A DNA stretch of 64,000 nucleotides, from the NCBI GenBank assembly GCA_025617745.1, contig CM046853.1, forward strand, positions 61,823,024 to 61,887,023. The letters run 5' to 3'. Under the pieces are notes generated by a model. It worked only from the letters and a program-made list of their open reading frames with translations. It was not told where the DNA came from and searched no databases. Made by a program: the position numbers and the translations under genes. The DNA is from Heliocidaris erythrogramma (Eukaryota > Echinodermata > Echinoidea > Camarodonta > Echinometridae). This document shows positions 1 through 11,248 of this stretch, piece after piece (within the stretch, counting starts at the first letter, position 1; each line of letters begins with the position of its first letter).

Positions 1-806
1 CCGGCAAGCGTTCTGGTTGTCAAGAAAAACCTTTACCGAAGCGGCCCTACTCGCAAAGAGGTAATGTAGGCTAACCTCCTTTGTGCTAATTATACTGAAA
101 ATTTTGCACTTAATTTCCTCCATAATGCTTTTACAAGCACGACCTCTCTCGGTACTCACGATTCGCGATCGCGCTTAGCGCTTGGATGGAAGCTGCGCTC
201 ATCGCATCAGCGGCCCAACTGAATGAACTCATTGTTTATTCAAATTTGCATACGAGAGACATTTAAACGTCGCCTGAACGCCGTAACTATCCCCCTGCTA
301 TTGAACCCACGCAAGCAGCAGACCAATCTAGTGGCTGTATCACTTCGCATCGATGCCAAAAGCTAGACTGGGCCATTGCACACTGTATACTCTACTGCGG
401 CGTCACGAACTCACTCGACTCGCTGCGCTGATACGGTCCGTACGCGTATACGGTCGCTGGAGAGAGCTAGCTGGATAGGCATTCCATGACATGCGGACAG
501 GAATGTAACTAACGTCAGACGTCTGAGCTTCTGTTTTTCCTTTTCATCCCTAATTTCATGTCATTTCCAGATAATACATCCATTGAAATTGTGCTCATGG
601 TGCTCGTCATGTTGAATATCACTTCCTTACTTTGAGTTTGAGTTGACAGTGACTGAGATTAGATCTACAAATTACAAGTACGGTACTGTCTGAACTAAAA
701 AGTAGAATTACAATCTTGAGACTTGAGCCTTAGGAAGAAGAAACTGTCGGTGGTGGTACTGGAAAGTTGGCTGTGAATGCTGTGTCAGGGGCAGTAATCA
801 GTGAAC
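1..806 (+). promoter_or_regulatory. Putative 5' region of the Ig-domain gene
   Basis: No coding frame is seen here. The stretch is locally richer in CG dinucleotides than the rest of the window, notably about 150-190 and 400-470. A strong acceptor-like site (pyrimidine-rich run ending TCATTTCCAG at about 570) precedes the start codon by about 240 bases. The mRNA may therefore have an upstream non-coding exon and a 5' UTR exon from about 571. Promoter function is inferred from position only; no clear TATA box or initiator was identified. Confidence 0.3.
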
Positions 807-3191
807 ATGATCAAAATGGCATTCGACAAGAAATTAGTCATATTAGTCATTACTTTTGTGATAGTGATATGTGACTTTATTATGCACACCAGTGCTCAGA
901 GTTTTACAGCGCAGCCAGAAGCTTTTATTGACCTTGAACCTGGAGAAACTAGTCTGTCAGATTTAGAATGCAGTTACACCACGCTAAATGCGGATGATGT
1001 CATTGGATGGGTTGTTAACGATGTGAGGATATCAGATGGAAATACCAAGAACATTGATGCCATTAATTCAGTATTAGGAAGTGAGGCAAATGCTCAATTG
1101 CAGCCATCGGTATCCGCAAATACATATGGTCTAGTTTTCTTTGGTGTAACTCCACTTGTGGCAGGTGATTACAGATGTCAATTGTGTACCAGTGATGGGG
1201 GTGACCCGGCTCAGTGTGGTACTGTGCTTATTGATTCTGATATTTCACAAGTGCGGGTGCAGTACGAGCCAAGTGAAAGACCGACGTGTCTTCCGTCTTC
1301 TAGCATGACCGTGAACGTGGAATTGGGAGATGCTGTGATGCTGTCTTGTGCTTCTGAACCTGGTCTTCCAGTGGTGCAGTTGGAGTGGCTGCGCAACTCT
1401 GCAGTAATATCTGATCAGCCTGTGCCAGTGGAAATGAATGGGATTTTATACAACAACTTCAGTTTCACCCCAGTTGCTACAGATACAGGTGTTCAGCTAA
1501 CATGCCGGATGCAGAGTGCATCAAATACTTTGAGCTGCGAATCCCCCACTCTCAATATTGTGTCAAAACCAAATGTTTTAGTTTATCCACCAGAGCCAAA
1601 CCAAGTCCCAGAAGGATCTGAAGCAGTATACACATGTGAGGCTACAAGTGAAACCAATACGCCTATTGAAGCATATGCATGGCAAGTTGAGGATATACCG
1701 CCCTCGAGGTACACAGCTAATGGTAATACACTTACCATAACAGCAGTAGCTGTTAGTGATCATGGAAAGACTGTTCAGTGTGAGGCAACTGATCAAGAGA
1801 ATATGCAAGGAATTGGAACAAATATAATCCTGGTGGATGGAGAGGCGATTCCATCCAATGTCCCGACCTTACCAACCCGAATTGTCACCACCGGCATCCC
1901 AGGTCCAGGAACCACTGAAGCTCCAGGAGGCCTCTCTCAAACAGCAATTATCATTATTGTCACTTGTGTGGTGGCAGTAATACTTCTCTGCATCTGCTTA
2001 GGAGGTGTTTGGTTCTTTTGCAAGAACAAAAAGCGGCAGAAGCAGCAGAAGCACGTCCCTCCAACTGTTGTGAAAAACAACCTGAGTCCGACCTCAGCAT
2101 CCCTTTTCAATTCAGAGAAGGCTTTTACTTATCCAAATGTTGACCCAAGAAACCCCGACCCAGATGTAATTCCAAAAGGGATGAATGAGAGGCCAGTCGA
2201 TGTTAAATCGCAATGGCGGGATTCAGGGCCAGCTGATGAGTACAGCCCAACCATTAAGAGTGTGAACATGCCGTTTCAATCTCAAGGAAGCAGGACTGCT
2301 CTTGATCATGATCCATACAACTACAACCCAACTTATGATGACAATGTGGATCCAGCTGACCTTGATTTCAAACCACCCCTGGATGATCGCGATTACAGTG
2401 ATTCTGGTTATCGTGATGGTGATAATAACCCTGATGAAAAGTATGGTAAAGGATATGAGGATCGCCAGTATGGGGACGGACACCAGGATCCCTATGCACA
2501 GGATTATGGTGATCCGTACAGTGGTGACCATGGTAATTATGGAAGAGTTTATGATGATGAATACCAGTCACAGCCAGTTCCGTATGGTAGTGGATATGAT
2601 GCTTACCCTGATCGTATGCCTGATGGTTCGGAAGGGTATGATCCAGCCCCAGAGGAGTATAATGCTCCACCCAATGATGGATATAATGCCCCAGCAGATT
2701 ATGGTCATGTCTCTGATTATGGTGTGCCAGCAGAATACAGTCACAATCCAGTGGATGATTATGGATATGATGGCCAAGCTGATGGATATGATAACAAGAC
2801 ATCGGATTACGATTATCAGCCTTCGGGGTCCGACTACCCCCCTCCATCCAATGATTACGACCAGCAGTCCTACCATGCAGCTCCATATGATGAGCAGTAC
2901 AACCAGTCCGAGTACGACTCACATTATCCAGATCGCATTCCAGATGGTGGTGCGCCAGAGAATGATGGCTATGACTATAGCTACCAGCCCGAGAATGAAC
3001 CTTACAACGATGGTGGATATGCCAACTACGGTTCTCATTATGATGATGGGGCAAACTACTCTGCCCATCCTGCTGAACATGACTCTTATGCTTCGTCTTA
3101 TCAGTCTCCAGCAGGACAGTCCCACCACAGTGAACCTTACCTTGAACTTGAAGATGAAGTATCTGCAACTTCAAATCCAAGTTATGTATAA
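807..3191 (+). CDS. Type I membrane protein, three Ig-like domains, tyrosine-rich tail
   Basis: A single uninterrupted frame encodes 794 residues from the ATG at 807; the frame opens slightly earlier at a GTG, which is not a plausible eukaryotic start. Residues ~1-31 form a hydrophobic signal peptide. Three Ig-like domains follow, with cysteine pairs at about 55/124 (with the typical DYRC), 181/233 and 277/325, and core tryptophans at about 194 and 292. A Pro/Thr-rich stalk (~345-375) leads to a membrane segment at ~379-404 and a basic stop-transfer (KNKKRQKQQK). The ~390-residue tail is rich in Tyr, Asp, Gly and Pro, with about 45-50 tyrosines, two YPDR(M/I)PDG repeats and a YLEL motif. It ends NPSYV, which is both an NPxY motif and a class I PDZ ligand (S-Y-V). 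A cell-surface adhesion or signalling receptor is likely. It resembles Ig cell-adhesion molecules in layout, but no specific orthologue is recognised. A coding region this long without introns is unusual for a receptor and may be one large exon. Confidence 0.85.
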   Translation: MIKMAFDKKLVILVITFVIVICDFIMHTSAQSFTAQPEAFIDLEPGETSLSDLECSYTTLNADDVIGWVVNDVRISDGNTKNIDAINSVLGSEANAQLQPSVSANTYGLVFFGVTPLVAGDYRCQLCTSDGGDPAQCGTVLIDSDISQVRVQYEPSERPTCLPSSSMTVNVELGDAVMLSCASEPGLPVVQLEWLRNSAVISDQPVPVEMNGILYNNFSFTPVATDTGVQLTCRMQSASNTLSCESPTLNIVSKPNVLVYPPEPNQVPEGSEAVYTCEATSETNTPIEAYAWQVEDIPPSRYTANGNTLTITAVAVSDHGKTVQCEATDQENMQGIGTNIILVDGEAIPSNVPTLPTRIVTTGIPGPGTTEAPGGLSQTAIIIIVTCVVAVILLCICLGGVWFFCKNKKRQKQQKHVPPTVVKNNLSPTSASLFNSEKAFTYPNVDPRNPDPDVIPKGMNERPVDVKSQWRDSGPADEYSPTIKSVNMPFQSQGSRTALDHDPYNYNPTYDDNVDPADLDFKPPLDDRDYSDSGYRDGDNNPDEKYGKGYEDRQYGDGHQDPYAQDYGDPYSGDHGNYGRVYDDEYQSQPVPYGSGYDAYPDRMPDGSEGYDPAPEEYNAPPNDGYNAPADYGHVSDYGVPAEYSHNPVDDYGYDGQADGYDNKTSDYDYQPSGSDYPPPSNDYDQQSYHAAPYDEQYNQSEYDSHYPDRIPDGGAPENDGYDYSYQPENEPYNDGGYANYGSHYDDGANYSAHPAEHDSYASSYQSPAGQSHHSEPYLELEDEVSATSNPSYV

Positions 3192-5606
3192 AAGAAGGAT
3201 GGATTTTGTTTTAATGATACATAATTATAGTATCTTATGTCTGTGGTTTTGAAGGTTCTTGAATTATTTGAAAACAGAAGTCAGCTTGCCTTCAAAATGA
3301 GTAGGCCTACATAATTTGCGTATCCCTTAGAAAACAGTGTTCTCTATTTCAAATGAAATAGTTTGATCAATTTTAATCAATTTAGGATTTATGGAGTACT
3401 ATTCAAGCTGCTGTGCCTGCACAGATTGATTCGTTGAAATTCAAAATTTTAAATTGTTTGCAATCAACTCATTTTAGAAGAGAAATGAATTTCTTTTTAT
3501 ACCTCAATAGATGAGTTTGTGCAGTGTTGAGAGATGTGGTGTAGTTTTTAGACACAATTGTTATGGTCAGACATTAGCTTGAAAATTTGATCGAAGCCCT
3601 GCTCTGTGCATCGTCCATATTGTACTCAATACTGTACTATTGGGTCAGTAGTTAAATTTAAAACATTTTGGTGTCATGTTATTTCTGTATAGGCCTATAG
3701 TATAATATCAAATTGATGCGATGTACCTGTATTAAACCAATTTATTTTGGCTCCCAAAAACTCTTTTTCATAAAAAAAGGGTCAATTGGTCAATAGGTGA
3801 TGAAAAGACAAGTACATTTTGTATGGATTGCAACACCACAATATAACTCAACACTGACATATCCAATTTTAAGAGGTGGTGAAAAACGATTACCAATGAC
3901 TCCCAAGGGTGGAAGTGATCTGCCATCTGTTTTTGCCTTTTTTCGTATAACTAACTCTCAAATGTTTTAACATCCCTGTCTTATAAAAATGCAAGGTACA
4001 AAGTCATACACTAGAGGGTTCAGTGTGGAGCTACATGTACATGTAGTTTAATGAGTTACTGACACAAGTTGTACTCTCCAGAAAATTGAAAAATTTCCCC
4101 CACTGCCTAAACAAATACACGTACAGAGCAAAAAATATATTTCTACATGTACTTCTGGTTTTGATTACCCAGCTGAATCAACATATCAAAGTATTCATTC
4201 CAATGATATACATATTGTCCTTCCATGTCCCAAAGTTTACAAAGGTACACTTGTGTAGATTATGTGAAGCCTGGCTTGAACAATTCATGAGTAATGTAAG
4301 CACATCCATGTTAAGGAGTATGAAGCCAGTTTTCATTCATTTGAGCTCAATATGGGCAGTGCTAATTGCTTTGTTTTCCTGGAGACTTACTTTGATACAG
4401 TATGCACTATGGACATGCTTCATTAGATAGCTTTTATTTTTCTGCAAAGTTAGACTAATTGGTGCTGTATTCACTCTGTATGAAAAAACATGCTTTTCAA
4501 TGTTTTATGTACATTGTAGAGTATTCATTATAGTACAATTGTAAACAGGAAAGTTGGAATTCTTTATTTTCACCTCCCATACCGTGCATTAATGCAGAGG
4601 GTTAACAATAACAAGTTTGAACTTTCCACATTCTCTTGATGTGATTTGTGATCAGCCCCATATTTCACTCTCTGGTCTTTACTGACAAAGCGTGCACAAT
4701 ATACATGTACACCATTATGAATATTTTTCAATAATTATGTTCATGGATGCCTGCTTTTCTAACTGTTAAGGACGAGTTGTTTTTAATTTTTTTCAAGATA
4801 GTTCATGCGATCAGTGGAATTCTATTGTCCAGGCAGCAGGCTTTTCCCCCGCTCTTTCAGAGTAATATGTTCTTTGTGACAATGCCATTTATCACTCCCA
4901 TTCGTTTTAGGATTGGGCATGTATTCAACTGCTTTGATAATCACTTGCATGAACCTTTTAACTCTTACGCCCCAAAGGTTTTGCAAGTAATGTCTGTAGT
5001 CGAGATTTATTTTGTCCTGTCACAGAAGCAAGTGTGCAGAAAAGAGTTGAACTCTTGACAGTTCATTAATATCTTGCAGACTTGCAGTTCACCAGAAGGT
5101 CAGAAAATTATTGTGATAATATTTCAGGTACTACCAAATGATGAAAAAAAATAGGATTGAAGACATACAGATTATACTGGATGATACATATTGCAAAAGT
5201 TGCTGTAGTGTAAGCCTAAAACAAGATACATTAATGTTCTGGTGTTCACACTTTTGCCTCATGCAATTTACATGTAAATATCATGTAGGCCTTTGAACTT
5301 CTTAATTTGTATTATATTTCATGTCTTAAGATTGACCCTAATACTGAATGACTGGAAAGGACCCAACAAGGGTAACAGAACAGGAAGTCTTGCATTAATA
5401 ATGGCAAGGAAACAAACCAACAAACATGTTTCCACAATATGTCATCAATTAAAACCAAGACTGTATCATTAAGCAAATTATTAGTTACATATATTATGTA
5501 TGAATGTTCATAAAGTTCTTGAAGTTCTGGATTACGTTTAACTGTAAAGGAAGAGCTTATCTTCAAGGGAAAGAGTGGATCTCAACCTAGCCTTTCATCA
5601 AGGCAA

Positions 5607-5787
5607 CATGCTAGGTCTTTTCTTTGCTGCTCTACTCTTGGCTCTGTCTATCCTTGAAACGCATGGAAGTCCTCTGATTGCTGCACGCGTGTAACGCCTT
5701 CTCAAAATCAGAGGACTGTTCTGCGCGTTCCGAGGATAGACAGAGCTAGTAATTACAGCAGCGAAGAAAAGACCTACATGTAGCATG
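5607..5787. repeat. Imperfect hairpin, arms ~75-80 bp
   Basis: 5607-5679 and 5706-5787 are imperfect reverse complements separated by a 26-base loop. Shared blocks include AGGTCTTTTCTT, GCTCTGTCTATCCT and AGTCCTCTGATT and their complements. The arms differ by small indels, as in an old foldback or miniature inverted-repeat element. If the region is transcribed as 3' UTR, the RNA would form a long stem. Confidence 0.8.
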
Positions 5788-6073
5788 CCACCGTGATTAA
5801 AGGCTACATGTAGTCTCAACCAGGAACAAACTTGCATTTCAAATGCCAAATCACACTCTAGATTGGTTCTTTCATTTCTCCCTCTACCAGTGCACACACA
5901 ATGTGTTTGTTCAAAATCCTTTATATACTGCCTTTTTATTCATCCTAGCAACTTTATCAGGTTGATTCAGGACTTGTAAAGTAAGAAAAACCCAAGCTGT
6001 GTTCTCTTTATTTGCATTAATGATAAGTGTGGTTGTACTTTGCACCCTGCTAAGATGCACAATAACAAATTGG

Positions 6074-6203
6074 AATTCAGAAAAAAGGTTTGCGGTACAA
6101 CCATGTGAGTTGGAATAACTCCACGTTCCGGTCAGAATGCTCTGGCCGTCGTCAGGAGTTATTCCAACTCACATGGTTGTACCGAAAACCTTTTTTCTGA
6201 ATT
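6074..6203. repeat. Near-perfect 49-bp foldback
   Basis: The arms 6074-6122 and 6155-6203 are almost exact reverse complements (AATTCAGAAAAAAGG... and ...CCTTTTTTCTGAATT) around a 32-base loop. The loop itself contains a short CGG(C/T)CAGA pairing. It lies ~290 bases after the other hairpin in the same putative UTR. The structure suggests a solo foldback or MITE; no transposase gene is nearby. Confidence 0.85.
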
Positions 6204-8420
6204 ACAACTTCACCATGCAAACCTTCAAAAACAAATTGGAAGTTTGACTAAATTTCAAGTCTCAAAGACTCAAACACAGATTCTATGAAATGAATGCATG
6301 GACCAAATGAAATCACTCTATCATATTAAACTCCTTGATGCTACATATGGCAAATTATGCAAGTGCGTGCACCATTCTGTCTAAAAGTTTTTTTTTTTTG
6401 ACTGATTAAACACCATTGCGCTGAAACTGTCTTCCTGAAGAATTGTCAAACTACATGTATATGTGCAAACCACAAAAACCAATAGCATCCATTCTATGGT
6501 AGATGTAGACATGGTTTAAATTTAAAATTTAAAAATTGAAACTATTCAAAACCTTAGTCATCCTGTTTGTATGTCTACAAAAAGAAAGTAATGCTAATTT
6601 TGAATTGACAGGGGCTATGAGAGACAACATGTGGATAATTTAAGGAAGTATCCTGTATGACTGTATTCAAATAATGTATTCAATTGATTTGCTGGTTTCT
6701 GAAAGTACAGAATGTAGAAAGTTTAGGGATGTATTTGGAAACAAAATGGACTGATAAGAAGATGCTATATTTTTACTGGATGTGCAAGGGAATGTGTTAA
6801 AATACATTAGAATGGCAGTGTTTATGTATTGTTGCCCACATTCTGCATGTATGTAGTTCAGTGCAGTTTCAGATTGTGTACCATACTGCCCTGATTGAGT
6901 AAAAATGAACACTTTGTGCAAGCTGAAAATGATCTTCCATTGAATGCACATGAAGCAAATGTTCGACTATGTGTATCTTATTAAAGATGAGATTGACCCA
7001 TTAGTTTTTCATCGACTTGTAAGGGGGAGTGGTGAAAGGTGCAAGCCCCAATTTCAGAACCCGTCAGTTTCAGAAAGCCATGTTTGTATTTTTTGCATGC
7101 ATTGTATCTGTCAATGAAATGTACATTTAAAGCAGAACAAATGGCATGTAAATATTTCATGAAGCAAACTGACTCTTGAAATTCTCCCTCCATCTGCTGT
7201 TTGGTGACTTATACATTGTACCTATTTTAAAAAACACCAAAGCATAAAATGCATTCCACTTCTTTTTGATTGATGGTTTTAGCTATTCCTTGTTGAGCTT
7301 CCTTCAGAATGGTCTCATAACATGTTATGTACATTCATCAAAACTACACCCTGTATCCCTGATAAGAACCGCAAAGGAAGCCTCGTTTTTGTTTCTGATT
7401 TGTTTTTCTACTGTACAGTCTCACGCAATTGTTTTCGCTAAAAGGAATATCATGTTTATAGATATTGGGAACAATCTTATACTTACCTCTGTAGTTGATA
7501 TATAAAATGATTTTAAATAGATGTATTCCTGCTTTATCTCTGTCCAGTAGATAAGTATTCAGAACCAAATTAATCAAAGAGCCAAAAGTATTCCATATTA
7601 TTTCATTACTGCTTTGTACTTTGATGAGAATGTGTAATCAAGCAAACTGTATTCAAAATAGTCAGCAAATCTTTGCAATATGATTTTCTACTTGACTTGT
7701 ACATATGTATCTCACTTATGTTTCTAATTCAGAAACATTTTTTTTTCTCTCTCTCTTTCATAAATGACCTGACCTGATTTTGTTAATCATTTGAAAAGGT
7801 TGACTGGTTAACATTTGTACCAAATCAGAATGGTTTAATGTTTGCCCTTAAATTCTGGATTTCATATGTGTGGAAAATGGAATTATTTTTTTCTTTCTGA
7901 TATTAAGTACTACTAGTATACCGTACTATGAATTTGTTGAGCATGGAAATACTGTTATTGAAAAGCGTGGACTGCTTTGTTGTTTTTTTTTGTTGAGGAT
8001 AATTTAGTATTTGGAAAAACATCTAGACTTTAGCATTACTTTGTCGTTGGGAAATGAAACACATTAATGAACTGATTTATTGATGATGAGTGTATGTACA
8101 TGGATATGAATTTTTATGTAAATATTGTACAAATTTGATCATTTTTTTTACTTATTGTCTGTAAAGCACAATCATCATCACATCCTGATTTAGAAGACAT
8201 GAAGCTCAAAAGGTTTCACAATCACAAGTGCTCTATAACAAATTAATGTACTTGTAATATATATTGCAGTTTAATTCACGTTTCCGTCAAGTGTGATTGT
8301 TATCGAGATTTTACCTGAACATATTTGAAAATTTAATTAAGATCATTTTACCTAAGCATCCACCATTTTTTTCTTTTGTTGACCAAAAATTGTGCATTTC
8401 CAATTTGATTCAGGTTGCAT

Positions 8421-8439
8421 GGGGGGGGGGGGGGGGGGG
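8421..8439. repeat. G19 homopolymer
   Basis: A run of 19 G follows TTGCAT. It is the first of more than twenty G or C runs of nine or more bases in the window. Confidence 0.95.
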
Positions 8440-8522
8440 AATGGGGTTAATATCTTGAAAATATTACATGTGATTTGTAAACGAGAAGTTTATGTCAGAA
8501 TGACTGTTGCATCTTGATTGTA

Positions 8523-8528
8523 AATAAA
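8523..8528 (+). terminator. Candidate polyadenylation signal AATAAA
   Basis: AATAAA sits in TTGTAAATAAAATGAATC, followed by TG-rich sequence (TTTTGGTGGTAAG, then TGTGTAGATTTGTGTGGTGG). It is placed after the last stretch that looks like UTR of the upstream gene. Use of this site is inferred. Confidence 0.3.
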
Positions 8529-8540
8529 ATGAATCACTTT

Positions 8541-9357
8541 TGGTGGTAAGCCTAAAAAAATATGATGTGAATGTGTAGATTTGTGTGGTGGTGATTTCTC
8601 ATTTCTAGATTTTAGCCCAAACTACATAACATGTATTTATTCTTTTTACTATATATTTTATAATATAAATATACATGTATAATTTATCCCAGTACATATA
8701 TTTATGTACATGTATAGTACTGTCTACAGTGTACATGTCGATATTGAATCATCAGAAAATAGTAATGTTTGTAATTGAACACAGATAAAGAAGTGGTCAA
8801 CTCCATCAATCGGTTTTCGGTTTATTTCAAAATATTATGAAATGATTTTAAAAATACAAAAAGATTTTTTTTTTAAATTCTGTGCCATTTGACAAAGATT
8901 TTACAAACAAATCCCACTGAAGAGTATGTATGTGGCATACAAAGAGTTGAACTAATCAGAATATTCATTTTTTTTTTAATTACTAAAACTGTTATGACAG
9001 AGTTGATCATCCTTCCTCTTGCCTTGGTGATGCGTTCAGATAGAAGGTAGGGGTCTCCAAGATGCGATTTAATTGATGTTTCTTTCCGTTTATTTGACAA
9101 ATGCATGGCCTCACCACGAACAGACTTCCAGACGAAAATCCAAACAACATTATACACTTGTACAAATATTTTGATCTGACTAGGAGTTTCTATAAATACA
9201 TGTACTGTACACTGGGCGCGGTGGAGCACTTTCATTATCTCGAGAGCTGACCGATAAATAAATTACAGTCGTCCACACATGCTCCCTGGTTTAATCCAAT
9301 GGCTTTGAGATTGCATACGCACTTGCATATGTGTCAGATCAATTTTCGGTATTATTA
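8541..9357. other. Intergenic stretch with one unassigned minus-strand frame
   Basis: The stretch is AT-rich. A minus-strand frame of 120 codons (8873-9235) has non-random-looking segments such as KSHLGDPYLLSERITK, but I recognise no family and it has no clear start or splice context. It may be a decayed exon or mobile-element relic. Confidence 0.3.
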
Positions 9358-9600
9358 AAGGGAAAGTCCACCCTGGTATTTAGTTGGTTTGAATAAAACT
9401 AAAAGCAGAAAAATGAGAGAAATAGAATAGTAAAGTTTTGAGCAAAATCCACTAAGAAATGGGAAAGTCGTGAATTTTTGGTCAGTTTCCTCTTGATTAA
9501 GGCAGGGAAGTCTAATGTAAAGGTTTTGTGTGTAAAATATAGGCTTGATTTCGTTACAGAATGATGCAGGACTGAGAAGTTATATCGCATCCTTCTTCCC
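9358..9600. repeat. Dispersed repeat starting AAGGGAAAGTCCACC
   Basis: The sequence AAGGGAAAGTCCACCC..GTT.GAATAAAACTAAAAGCAGAAAA recurs in diverged form near 60840 (AGAGGGAAATCCCACCTCG..GAATGAAAGCAGAAAA). Two related copies 50 kb apart indicate a dispersed, probably SINE- or MITE-like family. Its outer limits are approximate. Confidence 0.5.
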
Positions 9601-10108
9601 TTGTATCTCACACCACCTCATAATATAACAGTACAAGCTTTATGTCTCTGCCATATCATATCACCACAATGCCTTTCCTGTTCTGTCGAATCAACTTCCA
9701 TATTCATAACTGCACAATCATCAACATTGATCATACAGATGGAGATGATAACAAGAGCAAAGTCTTTTTTTATTGAAATTTCACAGGGACTGAAAATGGC
9801 GACTTTGTTCAAAGACACAATCTCTCTATTGACACCATGTGTCTGCATGCACACTTTATCGCTCAGCTCACTGCAGTGTTTGAGCGCAACAAACAAGCGT
9901 CATATATTATTTGCTATGAACATAACTCTCGGCTATATTCGCTGCCCTCCTTGTTGGCCTGTAATAAGACCACAACAATATGGGCATGTAGTCACATATA
10001 ATTGGAAACCCGTTGGCTAGTTTCAGGGCCCATGCAGATCTCGTGTCGCGCCCAGAATGGGGTCTGCTAATCTCCCTGCGTATCAAGGAATTGAATGGCG
10101 GCAGAGGA

Positions 10109-10127
10109 GGGGGGGGGGGGGGGGGGG
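10109..10127. repeat. G-run
   Basis: An uninterrupted run of about 19 G lies inside otherwise mixed sequence. The neighbouring frames with Gly or Pro runs are artefacts of it. Confidence 0.9.
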
Positions 10128-10246
10128 CACGGTGGGGCTTTGGATATTCTGAAAAGATCTCTTCTCTACATTTAACTGGATCCACCCAATCATCGAAAAT
10201 AAAGATAGAAATCAGCAATCTCAGTATCAGGTCTACTGCCCTTTGA

Positions 10247-10410
10247 ATACAGTGGAACCTCGTTTTCAACAAACTCGTTATACAAGGTAATTTTCTTGGT
10301 CCCACTCCTTTGTATTTCATATTGTTTTAGCCCTGATATAACAAGGTTTCAATATAACAAGGAAATTTCCTTGGTACCAAGGAGTTTCTTATAACGACGT
10401 TCAACTGTAT
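10247..10410. mobile_element. Miniature inverted-repeat element (CAGTGGAACCTCG type)
   Basis: The ends ATACAGTGGAACCTCG and CGACGTTCAACTGTAT are imperfect inverted repeats. Inside are paired motifs of the TATAACAAGG and CCTTGGTACCAAGG type. Length is 164 bp and there is no coding potential, so it is a non-autonomous DNA element. Confidence 0.6.
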
Positions 10411-10516
10411 ACAGAATTGTTTAGTTGAAGGAGACCTGAGCCCATTCTAACCCCATTAATTATGAATTGGCGCTGAGACGAGGTTTTAACACTGGTGAGA
10501 TGACCTTATTTCATAA

Positions 10517-11248
10517 TTCAATTTATGATACAACGAGCAAGGTTGACCCACTGGGTTACCATGGTCAATCTATATAATACTGACCACGGTTCTATCCTTC
10601 ATTTCTTCTGGCTGAAACCTTCCCCTTGTCTTTGGTAGCTCTCATACTGACATAGCAATACCTCTCAGTATTTGGAGGTCACTTGCGGATAATCGTTTTC
10701 ATTAAATTATCCTCTCATATTTAGCCTATTCATATACCTTTCTTATATATTTTCCGCACAGAATATCTTGTATTTTGCACAGAACATAATCGGTAAGAAT
10801 TCCTTGAGAATGACATCTAACCAAACTAAGAGAAATGTTATATAAATTTAAGTTAACATTACAACCAACCATTGAAAATGATTCAATTTATGATACAACG
10901 AGCAAGGTTAGACCCACTGGGTTACCATGGTCAATCTATATAATACTGACCACGGTTCAATTTCAATGTAATGATCTATCCTTCATTTCTTCTGGCTGAA
11001 ACCTTCCCCTTGTCTTTGGTAGCTCTCATACTGACATAGCAATACCTGTCTGTATTTGGAGGTCACTTGCGGATAATCGTTTTCATATTATTATCCTCTT
11101 ATATTTAGCCTATTCATAATCCGCACAGAATATCTTGTCGTATTTCGCACAGAACATAATCGGTAAGAATACCTTGAGAATGACATCTAACCAAACTAAG
11201 AGAAATGTTATCTAAATATAAGTTATTATTACAACCAACCATTGAAAA
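10517..11248. repeat. Tandem duplication, two ~365-bp units
   Basis: Unit 1 (10517-10880) and unit 2 (10881 to about 11248) both start ATTCAATTTATGATACAACG. They run through the same order of sequence (CTGACCACGGTT, CTTCTGGCTGAAACCTTCCC, CACAGAATATCTTGT, ACAACCAACCATTGAAAA) with scattered substitutions and small indels. No coding content is seen. Confidence 0.9.

Larger units (their letters stand above)
3192..8528 (+). other. Candidate long 3' UTR of the Ig-domain gene
   Basis: About 5.3 kb of AT-rich sequence follows the stop with no supported gene on either strand and few high-copy-looking repeats compared with the DNA further right. Open frames here are short, unrelated and in a TA-rich background. 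An AATAAA signal at 8523-8528 could end the transcript; others may be used earlier. Two long hairpins (5607-5787 and 6074-6203) lie inside. UTR status is inferred from position and repeat content, not shown. Confidence 0.35.

Noticed and set aside
2368..3180. 270-codon antisense frame over the Ig receptor tail
   Set aside because: His/Asp-rich composition mirrors the GAT/TAT codons of the real gene; no signal, start context or domain.
4086..5058. Plus-strand frames of about 100-114 codons downstream of the Ig gene
   Set aside because: AT-rich chance frames without domains, in the putative 3' UTR.
6123..6203. Hammerhead-ribozyme-like core on the minus strand (CTGACGA, a stem, then GAA)
   Set aside because: The GAAA box is altered and there is no stem III or GUH cleavage triplet, so a functional ribozyme is not supported.
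8873..9235. Minus-strand 120-codon frame with KSHLGDPYLLSERITK
   Set aside because: No recognisable family, poor start context and no splice partner.
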